26,390 bases of DNA from the NCBI GenBank assembly GCA_029298735.1, contig JANSLP010000406.1:1-26390 (forward strand), written 5' to 3'. This DNA is from Ophiostoma sp. CBS 140.51 (taxonomy: Eukaryota > Ascomycota > Sordariomycetes > Ophiostomatales > Ophiostomataceae). The notes below the pieces were generated by a model that had not been told where the DNA came from, searched no databases, and saw only the letters and a list, made by a program, of their open reading frames with translations. Below, piece by piece: positions 1-9,554 of this stretch; the first letter of the stretch is position 1; every line of letters begins with the position of its first letter. The position numbers and the translations under genes are program-made.

Positions 1-100
1 CGCTTAAGGGCATGGTGTAACAGCTGTCCCCGGTGGACGTCCCCCCCAATTCGTCTACCAGCTCCCGCACCAGATCGAGCGAGGTGTGCTGAACGGCCTC
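1..100 (-). pseudogene. Ankyrin-repeat-like fragment, truncated by the left edge
   Basis: Reading the minus strand from position 100 to 1 gives about 33 codons that fit an ankyrin repeat: a helix containing LDLVRELVDE, then GGDVHRGQLLHHALK, which resembles the turn and the start of the next helix in fungal ankyrin proteins. An in-frame TAA lies directly upstream (two codons before the start of the stretch). There is no ATG and no good pyrimidine-rich splice acceptor, so the piece is either the start of an exon with a poor acceptor or a decayed relic. A run of seven G lies inside it and could hide a frameshift. The ankyrin assignment rests on pattern recognition alone, and the rest of the gene, if any, is outside the window. 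Confidence 0.33.
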
Positions 101-278
101 GAATTATTTTTATATGGAAACAAATCGAACATGAGATGGACTCTAGAACGAAAAGGAGTATGTTGAAACTAACGCACGGGGAGATCTGCACGTTGCCTGC
201 GGTACTGGCCGGCGATAGGTACGGAAGACGGACAATGTTGAACTGCAGCCGCTGCATCCGTTTAGCTTGGCTTCCTCT

Positions 279-1207
279 TTACTCCTCCTCGTCGCCGCCA
301 GCTGCAACCTCTTCCTCGGCGTCAGCGACAACAGGTGCGTCGGTCTTGGCGGCTGCCTTCTTAACGAGGTCATCATCAGCGTCGCCATTGGCCTCAGCCT
401 CAGCGTCGTCGTCAAGCTCCTCGGGCTCTTCAGGCTCCTCGGCGTCCTCCTCATCTTCCTCGGCGTCGTCGGCCTCAGCATCGTCACCATTCTCCTCGCC
501 GCCCTCGGCGGAGGCGACCTTTTGCTTTTTCTTGGGAGGGGCAGCTGCGAAGGCGTCGTCTATCAGTATGTGGGTGCGAGAAGAGGGAAAACTGTTAGAA
601 CCTGTTGCCGAAAGACATACCTGGCTTGGCGGCAGCATCGTCGCCCTCATCGCCATCTTCTTCATCGCCCTCCTCATCTTCCTCCTCCTCGTCATCATCG
701 TCTTCGTCGCCCTCCTCGTAGTCCTCCTCATCTTCGAATCTAAGTGGAGCGGGCAATTGTCAGCAAGCTTGCTCTTATCGTAGATCGGACAGCTCCGACA
801 CCGGCAAAGCCGGAAGCGCGTAATGTTCTGATGGCCACCACAAAATAGCAATGGACATGATTGTGTGTGCCTCAATTCCATCAAAACAGTGTACCAGAGT
901 GCAGTTAGATGCGATTGCGTGACGTGTAGGCGCATCCGGTCGCATTCCGTCGCAGTGTTGCTGCGTTGCTGGCCAAAGAGAGCGCCGAAAAAGCATGGAC
1001 CAATTGCGACTTAGACGCATCTAGATGGGACTCTTTCGCGGTCTTTTCGGGCAACGACACAAAAAAACGATGATTTTGATGGTGTAAAGGTGGGTAAAAC
1101 AAAGCAGAATAGCATGCCACTTACTCCTCTTCTTCCTCGTCGCCGCTGGGGAGGGAGAGGAACTCCTCCTCCTCCTCCTGCTCCTGCTTCCTCTTGCGGG
1201 TAGACAT
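279..1207 (-). CDS. Highly acidic, NLS-bearing nuclear-type protein (3 exons)
   Basis: Spliced model on the minus strand: exon 1 1207-1125, exon 2 739-621, exon 3 559-279, giving 160 aa. Phases agree at both junctions. Donors are GTAAGT and GTATGT and both introns end in AG. Intron 1 is long for this window (385 bp), intron 2 is 61 bp. The protein starts MSTRKRKQEQ, has Glu/Asp runs through residues 9-65, a PPKKKQKV motif near residues 75-82 that looks like an SV40-type nuclear localisation signal, and a second Glu/Asp/Ala-rich part to the C terminus. No folded domain is recognisable. Such composition is typical of nuclear or nucleolar acidic proteins and histone-binding tails, but I cannot name the family. 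The ATG at 1207 is chosen because it opens the basic N terminus and splices in phase; a different first exon cannot be excluded. Confidence 0.68.
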
Positions 1208-4200
1208 GTTCAAATGCGGTAAAGGAGCGGTTTTGGGAGACCAATTGGTCAAATTTTGTGTATTTTGGTGGTAGTTTTGGTTGGATATCGTGATGCAGCT
1301 GCTTGAAGAGCAGGATTTAATACGAGAGAGGAGAAGAAGAGGAAGAGAAGAGAAAGAGAGAGAAAGAGCAGGACCAAGAGGGAAGGAGGGAGGACCAGAC
1401 TCTTGGGGGGGAAAGAGCGAACAGGTCTTTCTACGTGAGACTACGGGTAACTACAGCATGCTACTGGGAGGCGGCGCCGTCACTGCTTGTGGGAAACTTG
1501 GTGTTAAGGCGTCATAAAAAGAGACGGCTGGAAAGGTAAGAAGGAGCGGCACTACCAACAAAGAAAAGAAAGAGGAAAGGAAGGAAAGGGGGAGGGAAGG
1601 CGCAATGGAAGGGAAGAAGAGGAGAAAAGGTGGAAGGCGCAAGAGTATGAGGAGGGGAGAGGAGGGGGGAGCTCAAGCTCCGTTGCCCTGGCCTAGCCCA
1701 GCCAGGTGTGAAGGACGCTCAGCTCCTTCCTTCTCCCTTGCGCGGGGCGCAAAGGGGAGGAAGAGGTGTGGGTGCAACTTTGGCAGCGGTGTCTTACAGT
1801 TACTTGCTTCTGCACCCACTTTGTGCTTGGAAGGCACGTCGCTTTTATTTTTGGTGACGGCAAGCAGGAACCGTATCATGGTCCGTGCACTACCTTCACC
1901 AAGCAATGGGGAGGGCGTGGTACCTGTCGGGCCTCTTCTGTCTCTGTGATTGGTTGTCGCTGGGCACCTGTAGATGGACGGCAGGAGGTGACCTGGACAA
2001 GTAGTGTCCATCCAGTTCACAGGGCGTGGCAGCTGTTGCCAGGCGGCAGACGGTTCTTTTTTTCTTATCGCTTATCGGATCCTGAAGGATAATCAAACTG
2101 ACGCGGGAAGTTTTGGTCGTACTAGCGATTCTGTGTGCAAACGTGCAGCCTGATATCTCGACCTTGAAAATGGCCAGAGGAAACCGACAAAGCGCGCCCC
2201 TGTAGCAGCAGCAGTATATCGCATTTCCCAATATGCACGCTTTGACTGTCGCGTTGCCGTAATGTCGGACCGACTTCAGTCGACATTGATCTGTTTTGGA
2301 GATCGTCCGTCTTACAGACTGCGGTAACGACGATGTGAAAATGAAGAAGAGAAAAAAAGACGACAAGAGCAGATTGCAAACAATGAAAATGCAACGCCCT
2401 TTGCGAAACAAAAGCAGAGGCCGAAAACCCCAGATGCACAAATGAGAAATGAGGGGAAGAGGAAAAAAGAAGGGTTCGGTTCGTGGCAGCCCCCACTCCG
2501 CGACGCGCAAAGACGCGTCGTTTGCCTTTTTGGCACACCCGCACCAGTGTCGACACAGCTCATTTCCGTGACGTCAAAGACTGTGCCGTCCGCTGGACCG
2601 TGGTGGTTCATGACGAAATCGTCGTTCTTCACCATTCTGTGCGAGTCTATCCGGTATGTTTGGTGTGTTGTGTGTTTGTCAATGAAGATATTCTCTGCCG
2701 TGGCGGTGGCATTGGATTCACGGAAATGAGTGTTCAGTGATAGTCGGCAGACATCTGTTGGCTGAGTGACCCTCCATGCCGGTCCAGGCGAGCCCATACC
2801 TACCCCGGACAACAGGTCGCCACCAGTCCTGTCTTTTCTGGCGGACTGGGCCGCGTCCTTGTGGTCGTCCCTGTGGTGATTGCGGTTCGAACAGCCAGGA
2901 AGCAATGCCTGTGCCGCGTGAGACAATGCAATTCCAGGCTATGTGGAAGCGACGACGAGTGAGTGTTATCTGCAGGAGATAAAAATGAGTAATACGACGT
3001 ATGAAATGCATGAAATGCTGAAGAAGAAACCTGTGCGAGAGTGGGAGGTGAGAAGAAGAAAGCCCAGGGAGTGAGGGAAGAAGTTTGTCTCTTGTTGTCT
3101 GTTGTTGTTATTGTTATCGTGTTATTATGAGGACATGTGGCAGATGTTGAAGACGGGAAAGGATGCGGAGGAAGAGTTGGAAGCGAAATTTTGACATGCA
3201 CAGGAATTGTCAGAGCTGCCCACTGTCGGCTTGACAGCCTCCACAAGAACCTCCGCAAGAAGCAGAAATTTTCCTTCTGGAAAACGCACCCCGGCCGCAT
3301 CCTGGCCACATCCTGGTCCAGAGCACTGATCCTGTCAGCGATGATGGTCGGAGAACGCGAGAATGTGCCCTTTCGGCGAGACGCCCACTGGCCACTGTGG
3401 GAGCGAGTCACCAGAGCAAAGAAACTTCAGTGAGAAGATTACCGAGACTGGCTAGGCTTCATCTGGGAAATGAGACTCAATCGGGAGCAATATGTGCATC
3501 GTGCCTTAGCGCCGCGGAATGCCTTCCTGAACCGAAGCAGCGGGTCGCGCTTTCCCTCTTCTTTGCTTTTTGTTATGCTCCGATTCTGACGAAATGAAGG
3601 AGTGTCCATGTGTATCTGTCTGTCTGTCCGAGGCAGGTGCTTCTGCAGCGAGGTATGTACTTCGTGTGAACGGAGTACTTACGAAAAACTTGCATTTTGC
3701 GGCACGAAAAGACCAGGGCGAGCTGGCTGTTTTTCTGTATTTGTCGCTAATCTGCAGCCACAAGGCGTTTCTCACATGCTCACCACGCCTTTTACGCCAT
3801 GCTCGCTTGTGAGCGAGCTTTTTCCTGGCTTCGTCATCTCCGTGCAACAACGGCAGCATGGCTCACTGGATGATTCGATGGCTTGATGGTTTGAAGGCTG
3901 GTGATTTCTCGCCTGTCTGGGGTCTCTCGCTCTTGCTTCCTTTGTCCGTTCGTATCGCACTTGGATGTTTCCTGTTTCTTGGAAGTCGCTTCCTTGACTT
4001 GGGCCGTCTAAGCCTACCTTAACTTGTGCTTCCAGCTTCTGGCTGCATGCGCTATTATTCTTCCAGCGTGCTCTTGCTGGGCTGCTGACCACAGCGATCA
4101 ACAACGTGAAACAAAGTGGCGGCGCCCCTGAGCACGAGCAAAGCGAGCTCGACATACCTGTCGCTTGCAGCAGATGCACACCACCAACTCCCACTTCTGC

Positions 4201-5290
4201 GCCGTCCGTCTGCACCTTCCGCATGGTACAACATGTTTCCCGCACGCTCCAGCGCCATCGTTCGCTCCTTCCAGCGCGCTCTATCTCTTCTTGCCTCTTT
4301 CACCATCCCATTCACGGGTTGTGACATGACACACACGCTGCTCCCTGTCTTGCGTCCCACGTCCAGGTCATTCTTCTGCGTGCTTCCCCATATCTTCCCC
4401 TGCTCGTGCTGGCATTGGAACATGGCTCGCTTGCCAAGCCGTTTGTGCTTGTTGGTGTTTCTTCGTACTTCGTAGACGAGGTCCTTTTCTTTTTCTTTTC
4501 TTTGAACCGTGATATCCTGGCTGTTCTCCTGTTCATCACTATTTTGGCGTCCCCTCTCCTGATCATTCCTGCCTCCTCGCCTTCACTCGGCATGCAAGAA
4601 CGGGCTCGTTTGTTCTTTCCTCCACACCACCGCCAGGTGACTTTGCTCTTTTGACGGCTGCCATTGGTGCCCAGGCCCACTTGCCAGCCCTCCCACATCT
4701 CCATGCCTGCCTCAGGGACTTGCACAAGGCCCGCCGAGACATTTCGCGGCGGCCGCTATGGGCCTGTGTGGGACTCCTAACAGACTTTCCTGCTCCTGCT
4801 CTGTAATAGCGCCGTCTAGAAGGCGTTGTCGCTCGCTCCTCCCCGCTGGAAAAGACAATTTCCCTCCAGTCCTGCCATGGCACCAACAGCCCGCCATCGA
4901 GGCAGATTGCGTTCCCGTGCACCCGTTCCAGACGCGACGTAAGTTCCTCGCACTAATTTGCGGCACTAACAGCGCGTACGCCACGCGCCTGCCGCTGGTG
5001 TTACTGCTACCGCAGCGCTACGCCCGCGCCCTGAACACATCCGCTCCTTCCCACCCCTGGAAGTCAATAAAAAAACAAAGCATGCACGTACGCATTGATT
5101 AGGCAAGAACGAGAAAAATTAACATGCAAGAAAAAAGCAACAAAAAATACTGAGCCCACTGGGCACGCCGTAGAATGCTCCATCTGCAAATCATAAAACC
5201 AATCCGTCCCTCTCTCCCACATCCACTAAGGCACGTCTGCCATTAAGCTTCTTTCGTCCTCTTCTCGTCCCCTTTCGAGCATCCCGCCAT
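1208..5290. other. Long gene-poor intergenic region (about 4.1 kb)
   Basis: No reading frame here has a recognisable domain, a convincing splice pattern or gene-like codon use on either strand. What can be seen: uninterrupted polypurine runs at 1324-1368 and 1561-1600; GC-rich inverted repeats at 1735-1756 and 2501-2520; a hairpin followed by five T at 3801-3823; a short TCTG repeat near 3615; a generally pyrimidine-rich plus strand from about 3900 to 5050; and an A-rich stretch at about 5065-5150. The pyrimidine-rich half is typical of promoters and long 5' leaders of fungal genes transcribed on the plus strand, so part of it may belong to the TBC gene starting at 5345. Long non-coding transcripts are possible but nothing here proves them. 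Confidence 0.6.
1324..1600 (+). repeat. Polypurine low-complexity tract
   Basis: The plus strand carries two uninterrupted purine runs, 45 nt at 1324-1368 and 40 nt at 1561-1600, inside a generally GA-rich stretch that continues to about 1670. There is no fixed repeat unit. It lies upstream of the acidic-protein gene on the minus strand, so it forms a CT-rich strand relative to that gene, as is common in fungal promoters. Confidence 0.6.
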
Positions 5291-5303
5291 TTCGAGAACG
5301 TTC
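5291..5303 (+). promoter_or_regulatory. Heat-shock-element-like site upstream of the TBC gene
   Basis: TTCgaGAAcgTTC is a perfect three-unit heat shock element of the form TTCnnGAAnnTTC, the established binding pattern of the Hsf1 trimer. It lies 41 bp before the ATG at 5345. The sequence match is direct. Whether it is bound, or lies within the transcribed leader, cannot be seen. Confidence 0.4.
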
Positions 5304-5319
5304 TCACGCCTGTTGCAGC

Positions 5320-5391
5320 ATGTGGCGAGCCCACACTGGCGACAATGGCTTATCAAGAGCACGACGACACGGCCTATGCAGGCGACGCTGA
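5320..5391 (+). promoter_or_regulatory. Upstream ORF overlapping the TBC gene start
   Basis: An ATG at 5320 opens a 23-codon frame that ends with TGA at 5389-5391, past the main ATG at 5345 and out of frame with it. Its context has A at -3 but T at +4. The main ATG has A at -3 and G at +4 and so is stronger. If transcription starts upstream of 5320, this overlapping uORF should lower translation of the main frame. The start site of the mRNA is unknown. Confidence 0.4.
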
Positions 5392-8300
5392 AGGACCGGC
5401 ATCGTCTGCCTCACCCACAGCTGCGTCGTTTAGGCGGCGTCAGAGCTCGAGGAACCGTGACTTCGGCTTGTTTGCGAGCCGCCTGCGACAGAACCAGCCC
5501 CCTACGAAACACCAAGATACCGCCTCAGACGTGGAGCCCCTGGGTTTCGACGAGGGTGCTTCTCCTGCTGCCAATGGCAGCCAACAGCAATCTCGCATCC
5601 ACACCCGCGACAACGGCAGCAGCAGCACAAGTAGCAGCAGCAAAACCACTGGACGCACTTTGCTCAGCTCGCCCAGGACGCAGTCACACAAGAACAAATT
5701 CGATTTTGACGACAGCTTCGACGAAGGCCCCGACGGAGGCGATTCTGACCACGACGGCAGCACGCGGCCTCCCTCTCACATTTCACCTCTTCCCCGATCA
5801 CCGACATCGCCCATCTCGCCTCGCTGGGCCTCCCTCGCCAACGGCTCTGCCGCCTACAGCTACTCAGGCTCCTCTAATATCACAGTCTCCGTCCCCGTAT
5901 CGTCTGTCCACACCTCAATCGCCTCTGCAGGCTTCTCGACCGCGCCGACCAGCCCGATCTCGCCCACACACAGCACGTTTGCGGCCAAATCTCTTTTCCG
6001 GTCCCCATCTTCTTCCTCCTCGTCTGCACCTCGCTTTGCTGGCCTCTCTTCACACCCGTTCGTGCCCAACACCATTGCACCAGGACGGACATCGAGCTCT
6101 ACCGAAGACTCTCTCTCGCCTTCCGACAAACCGGCCCCTTTTCCCAACACAGCCAATACCCCTTCGATCCCTCCGGCTCCTTTGTTTCCCGAACTCCAGT
6201 CACCGCCACCGCCACCACCCCCAGTAGCTCCAAGCGCCATGATTGTCGGAAATTTCTCCCGGCCACGGCAGCTGAGCATCAAGCAAGGCCCGCGTGATGC
6301 TCTTCCTCCTATATCTACACGCTCTCATGTCCCCGACCCTCTTCAGTTGGAAAGCCCAGCACCAGCGGCAACGGTATCGAAACAGTCAACGTGGCCACGC
6401 GAGCGTGCCCGAGGCATGTCTGTTTCTTCAAACAAGTCCTCATCCACATATTCCTCCGCCACCAACCGCCCATCCACCGACAACACTCGTCCGAATCGAC
6501 TTGTTGCCTCTTCCACACAACCACAAAACGCCGGTGTGATCTCACCGGGGTTGCCCCGTCCACCACTGGCATACAGCCGCACAGATAGCACCGGAAGCAA
6601 TAGCACCAATGCTGGCCCACAGCTGCTTTCCACACAGAGCATGTCCCAGCTTCGCGATCCGGCATTTGCAAGAGCCGATGAAGAGAGTCGCTCAAGTTAT
6701 CGCTCACAATGGACCTCATCCACAGCACAAAAGACCGTGTTTACGGATGCTGGAACAGCACGTAGTAGCGTGCTCACAAAGACCAGCTCACGGGCGTCCA
6801 TGTCGTGGTTTACAAATGCCCCCCCTGGTGCCGACGATGGCCTGAGTGTCGATGATGTTATGGGCCTCTACGAGAAAGGCTTTGGCGACTCCACCGGGGC
6901 TGAAGACAACGACGGGCCCTATGGCGGCACGGCCGCGGGCAAAGACTCTGGTGATGAGGACTTTACTGATGCCGAAGCACATGACGGCAGCCTGACACCC
7001 CCTGGCCCTCAACCCGAGCAAAATGTGATGGGCTCTGGAATGATCGGCTCGCAAATTTTGGAGGCGATGAGTGATCCGTTGCCTATTCCTCCCCGTTCTA
7101 CAAAGAGAGTGGGATCGCCAGACGATGCGGCGCTAGATACCCCACGACCTGTCCGCTATTCTGGTCTGTCATCATCGGTGCCAAAAGATAGCGGCTTTGG
7201 ACTCGTCACGCAGCATATGAACAACAAACAACTTCTTGTTCCCAATGCAGAAGATCAGGATGATGCCAAAGAAAAGCGCGATTCAGCTAAGATGCTGGAA
7301 TCCGATGACAAGCCTTCAGGCAAGCCTTCACCGCTGTCTTCACCACAGCTGAACACGTCTTTCGACAGCCGCCCAGGGTCGGCCAAGGCGCCGTCGCTTT
7401 TCGCCCGAGCCCACGATGAATCCGATGATCCGGCCATGCGTGATCGCTACGGCTTCCGCAAGCACAACCAGTACATCTCACGGGAGCAATACGATGCGTG
7501 GAACGGCCCTTATACCGAATACATTGGTCGGCGTCGCAGAAAGTGGGTCGCGTACCTACGTGATTCAGGTCTGATCACAGATAAGCCAACACGCTTTCCG
7601 CCACCCAGTGTCAAGACCAAGCGCTTCATCCGAAAAGGCATTCCTCCTGAATGGCGCGGCGCTGCGTGGTTCTACTACGCTGGTGGTCCCAGCATTATCG
7701 CCAAGCACCCCGGCATCTACAAGCAGCTGCTCGCCCGTGCTGCTCATGGTGAAGCAAAGGAAGTTGATGTTGAGTCTATTGAGCGAGACTTGCACCGCAC
7801 ATTCCCTGACAACGCTGCTTTCCAATTCTCTGGCGACCAACAACCTGGCCACGGAGATCCTGACGTCACCGGAAAGGCCAATATGGACATCACCATTGAT
7901 CGCCCAGAGGAACCAAAGATTGTCTCCAAGCTGCGGAGAGTTCTTCTTGCATTCTCAATCTACAACCCTCGCATTGGCTACTGCCAAAGCTTGAACTTCC
8001 TGGCGGGATTACTCCTGCTATTTGTGGAGACAGAAGAGCACTGCTTCTGGTTGCTCAACGTCATCACACGCATCTTTTTACCAGGCACACACGAGATGTC
8101 CCTAGAGGGCTCGAAGGTCGACCTGGGCGTTCTCATGGCAGCTATGCAAGAGTCGCTTCCCGGAGTCTGGGCAAAGATTGGTGGCGAGCTGGAGGACAGC
8201 ACTCCCGCCAACCGTGATGCACAGAAGCAGGGGGCCATTGGCCGCAAGATGAAGCTGCCAAGAGTAGGCGGCAACAAGGCTGACGCACTGACTGCCGCAT

Positions 8301-8809
8301 CGGCAGACCGCCTTCCCCCCATCACGCTCTGCATGACGGCTTGGTTCATGTCCTGCTTTATTGGCACGCTGCCCATCGAGACAACACTGCGCGTGTGGGA
8401 CATTTTCTTTTACGAAGGCAGCAAGACCCTCTTCCGTGTTGCATTGGCCATCTTCAAACTTGGCGAATCGGAAATCCGTGCCGTGTCTGATCCTATGGAG
8501 ATGTTTGGCGTCGTTCAGGGTCTCCCTCGCCACCTTCTAGACTGCAACATGCTTATGGAGGCTACCTTCCGGCGTCGCAACGGATTCGGGCACCTCAGCC
8601 AGGAAAGCATCGAGGAGAAACGGCGTGAACGCCGTGACGCATTCAAGGAGGCTAGAAACGAAACAGCTGTCGCCGATTCGCCCAAGTCACCCCTTGCCGA
8701 TGACAATGGTACACCACAGAGCAGCGGCCAAGCTGATGCTGCAGCTGTCCGTAGAAAGGGCACACTGTTTGGCCGCCGCCGTGACCGCCGTCCTACTGAG
8801 GTGGCGTAG
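5345..8809 (+). CDS. MSB3: TBC-domain Rab GTPase-activating protein, Msb3/Gyp3 type
   Basis: Single exon, 1154 aa. The first 700 residues are Ser/Pro/Thr-rich and look disordered, with a seven-proline run. The TBC domain covers roughly residues 763-1050: RKGIPPEWRG at 763, the arginine-finger motif IERDLHR (I812, D815, R818), the glutamine-finger motif YCQ (879-881), and WDIFFYEGSK from 1018. The stretch FMSCFIGTLPIETTLRVWD and the following FYEGSKTLFR match the Msb3/Msb4 branch of the family. In yeast these proteins accelerate GTP hydrolysis on Sec4 and other Rabs and act in polarised exocytosis. Both catalytic fingers are present, so the GAP should be active. A Lys/Arg-rich tail ends the protein. 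The ATG at 5345 has a good context, and a short uORF overlaps it. TBC identity is firm; the Msb3 assignment is from memory of family sequence and less certain. Confidence 0.93.
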   Translation: MAYQEHDDTAYAGDAEGPASSASPTAASFRRRQSSRNRDFGLFASRLRQNQPPTKHQDTASDVEPLGFDEGASPAANGSQQQSRIHTRDNGSSSTSSSSKTTGRTLLSSPRTQSHKNKFDFDDSFDEGPDGGDSDHDGSTRPPSHISPLPRSPTSPISPRWASLANGSAAYSYSGSSNITVSVPVSSVHTSIASAGFSTAPTSPISPTHSTFAAKSLFRSPSSSSSSAPRFAGLSSHPFVPNTIAPGRTSSSTEDSLSPSDKPAPFPNTANTPSIPPAPLFPELQSPPPPPPPVAPSAMIVGNFSRPRQLSIKQGPRDALPPISTRSHVPDPLQLESPAPAATVSKQSTWPRERARGMSVSSNKSSSTYSSATNRPSTDNTRPNRLVASSTQPQNAGVISPGLPRPPLAYSRTDSTGSNSTNAGPQLLSTQSMSQLRDPAFARADEESRSSYRSQWTSSTAQKTVFTDAGTARSSVLTKTSSRASMSWFTNAPPGADDGLSVDDVMGLYEKGFGDSTGAEDNDGPYGGTAAGKDSGDEDFTDAEAHDGSLTPPGPQPEQNVMGSGMIGSQILEAMSDPLPIPPRSTKRVGSPDDAALDTPRPVRYSGLSSSVPKDSGFGLVTQHMNNKQLLVPNAEDQDDAKEKRDSAKMLESDDKPSGKPSPLSSPQLNTSFDSRPGSAKAPSLFARAHDESDDPAMRDRYGFRKHNQYISREQYDAWNGPYTEYIGRRRRKWVAYLRDSGLITDKPTRFPPPSVKTKRFIRKGIPPEWRGAAWFYYAGGPSIIAKHPGIYKQLLARAAHGEAKEVDVESIERDLHRTFPDNAAFQFSGDQQPGHGDPDVTGKANMDITIDRPEEPKIVSKLRRVLLAFSIYNPRIGYCQSLNFLAGLLLLFVETEEHCFWLLNVITRIFLPGTHEMSLEGSKVDLGVLMAAMQESLPGVWAKIGGELEDSTPANRDAQKQGAIGRKMKLPRVGGNKADALTAASADRLPPITLCMTAWFMSCFIGTLPIETTLRVWDIFFYEGSKTLFRVALAIFKLGESEIRAVSDPMEMFGVVQGLPRHLLDCNMLMEATFRRRNGFGHLSQESIEEKRRERRDAFKEARNETAVADSPKSPLADDNGTPQSSGQADAAAVRRKGTLFGRRRDRRPTEVA

Positions 8810-9554
8810 TGCTGCACCCGGCTGCGCCTGTGTCACCGCCATTTATAATATCAACGGCGGTCTAATTTTTTTGTTTCATTCTTTTCATATTACCATTTTC
8901 TTTTTCTCAGGAGTTGGTCTCTTGTATTTCTTTCATATTTGTCTTTCCTCTACATGTTCATCCGCGGATGGACCATCATGATAGCTTTCTTTGTTTTCAT
9001 ATTTGTATGATGTTAACGGCATGTGTGTTGTTTAGAAAAGAATAAGGTGAACGGCTGCAAGGTTAACATTCAAACAGTTGCATATTTGTTTCATTTTAGC
9101 ATCACGTTATAATCCAGAGGGACATTAGCCAGATACATGTGTCTCTCGGTGTGTTATCAGAGAAGGGAAATGCCGGCATGGAGTCAATTAAGCCAACATA
9201 CCATTATGAGCATAAGAAAGAAAGACTAGCATATCGCAGTGCGCTTGTAAAAAAGATGAATTTGATTTTGTAGGCAATGCCTGCAACAGCCCGATTCCCC
9301 TGTCTAACGAAAGCCGAGAATACAACAGCACAAAAAAGCGAACCTGCTGGCGTGTGTAGCATAAGCCCAAGATAATAATATAAAACAAGCGTAAAGAAGA
9401 AAACGGGACGAAAGCAAAATTAGCAAAATTAACCACAAAACAAGAAAGACGAGAAAAAACTATCGCCTTTCACCGACCCCCAAATAGTCGCCGACACGGA
9501 GTTCGTCCTGAACCTCACACTCGCCCCTCAAATGACTTCTGAGAGCTTTCATTC
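8810..9554. other. Convergent 3' intergenic region
   Basis: About 745 bp lie between the stop codons of the plus-strand TBC gene and the minus-strand exomer gene. The left part is T-rich and the right part A-rich on the plus strand, as expected for two facing 3' untranslated regions. No gene, RNA or repeat was recognised. Confidence 0.6.

Noticed and set aside
136..783. 215-codon plus-strand frame opposite the acidic-protein gene
   Set aside because: Ser/Ala-rich mirror of the Glu/Asp codons on the minus strand; the minus strand has coherent splice sites and an NLS.
2800..3411. 203-codon minus-strand open frame in the large gap
   Set aside because: No recognisable domain, compositionally odd Thr/Ser/His runs from simple sequence, and no good start context.
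5313..6227. 304-codon open frame overlapping the N-terminal part of the TBC gene
   Set aside because: It has no ATG at its start, is out of frame with the recognised protein and gives a Pro/Arg/Thr/Ser/Leu-rich shadow of the disordered region.
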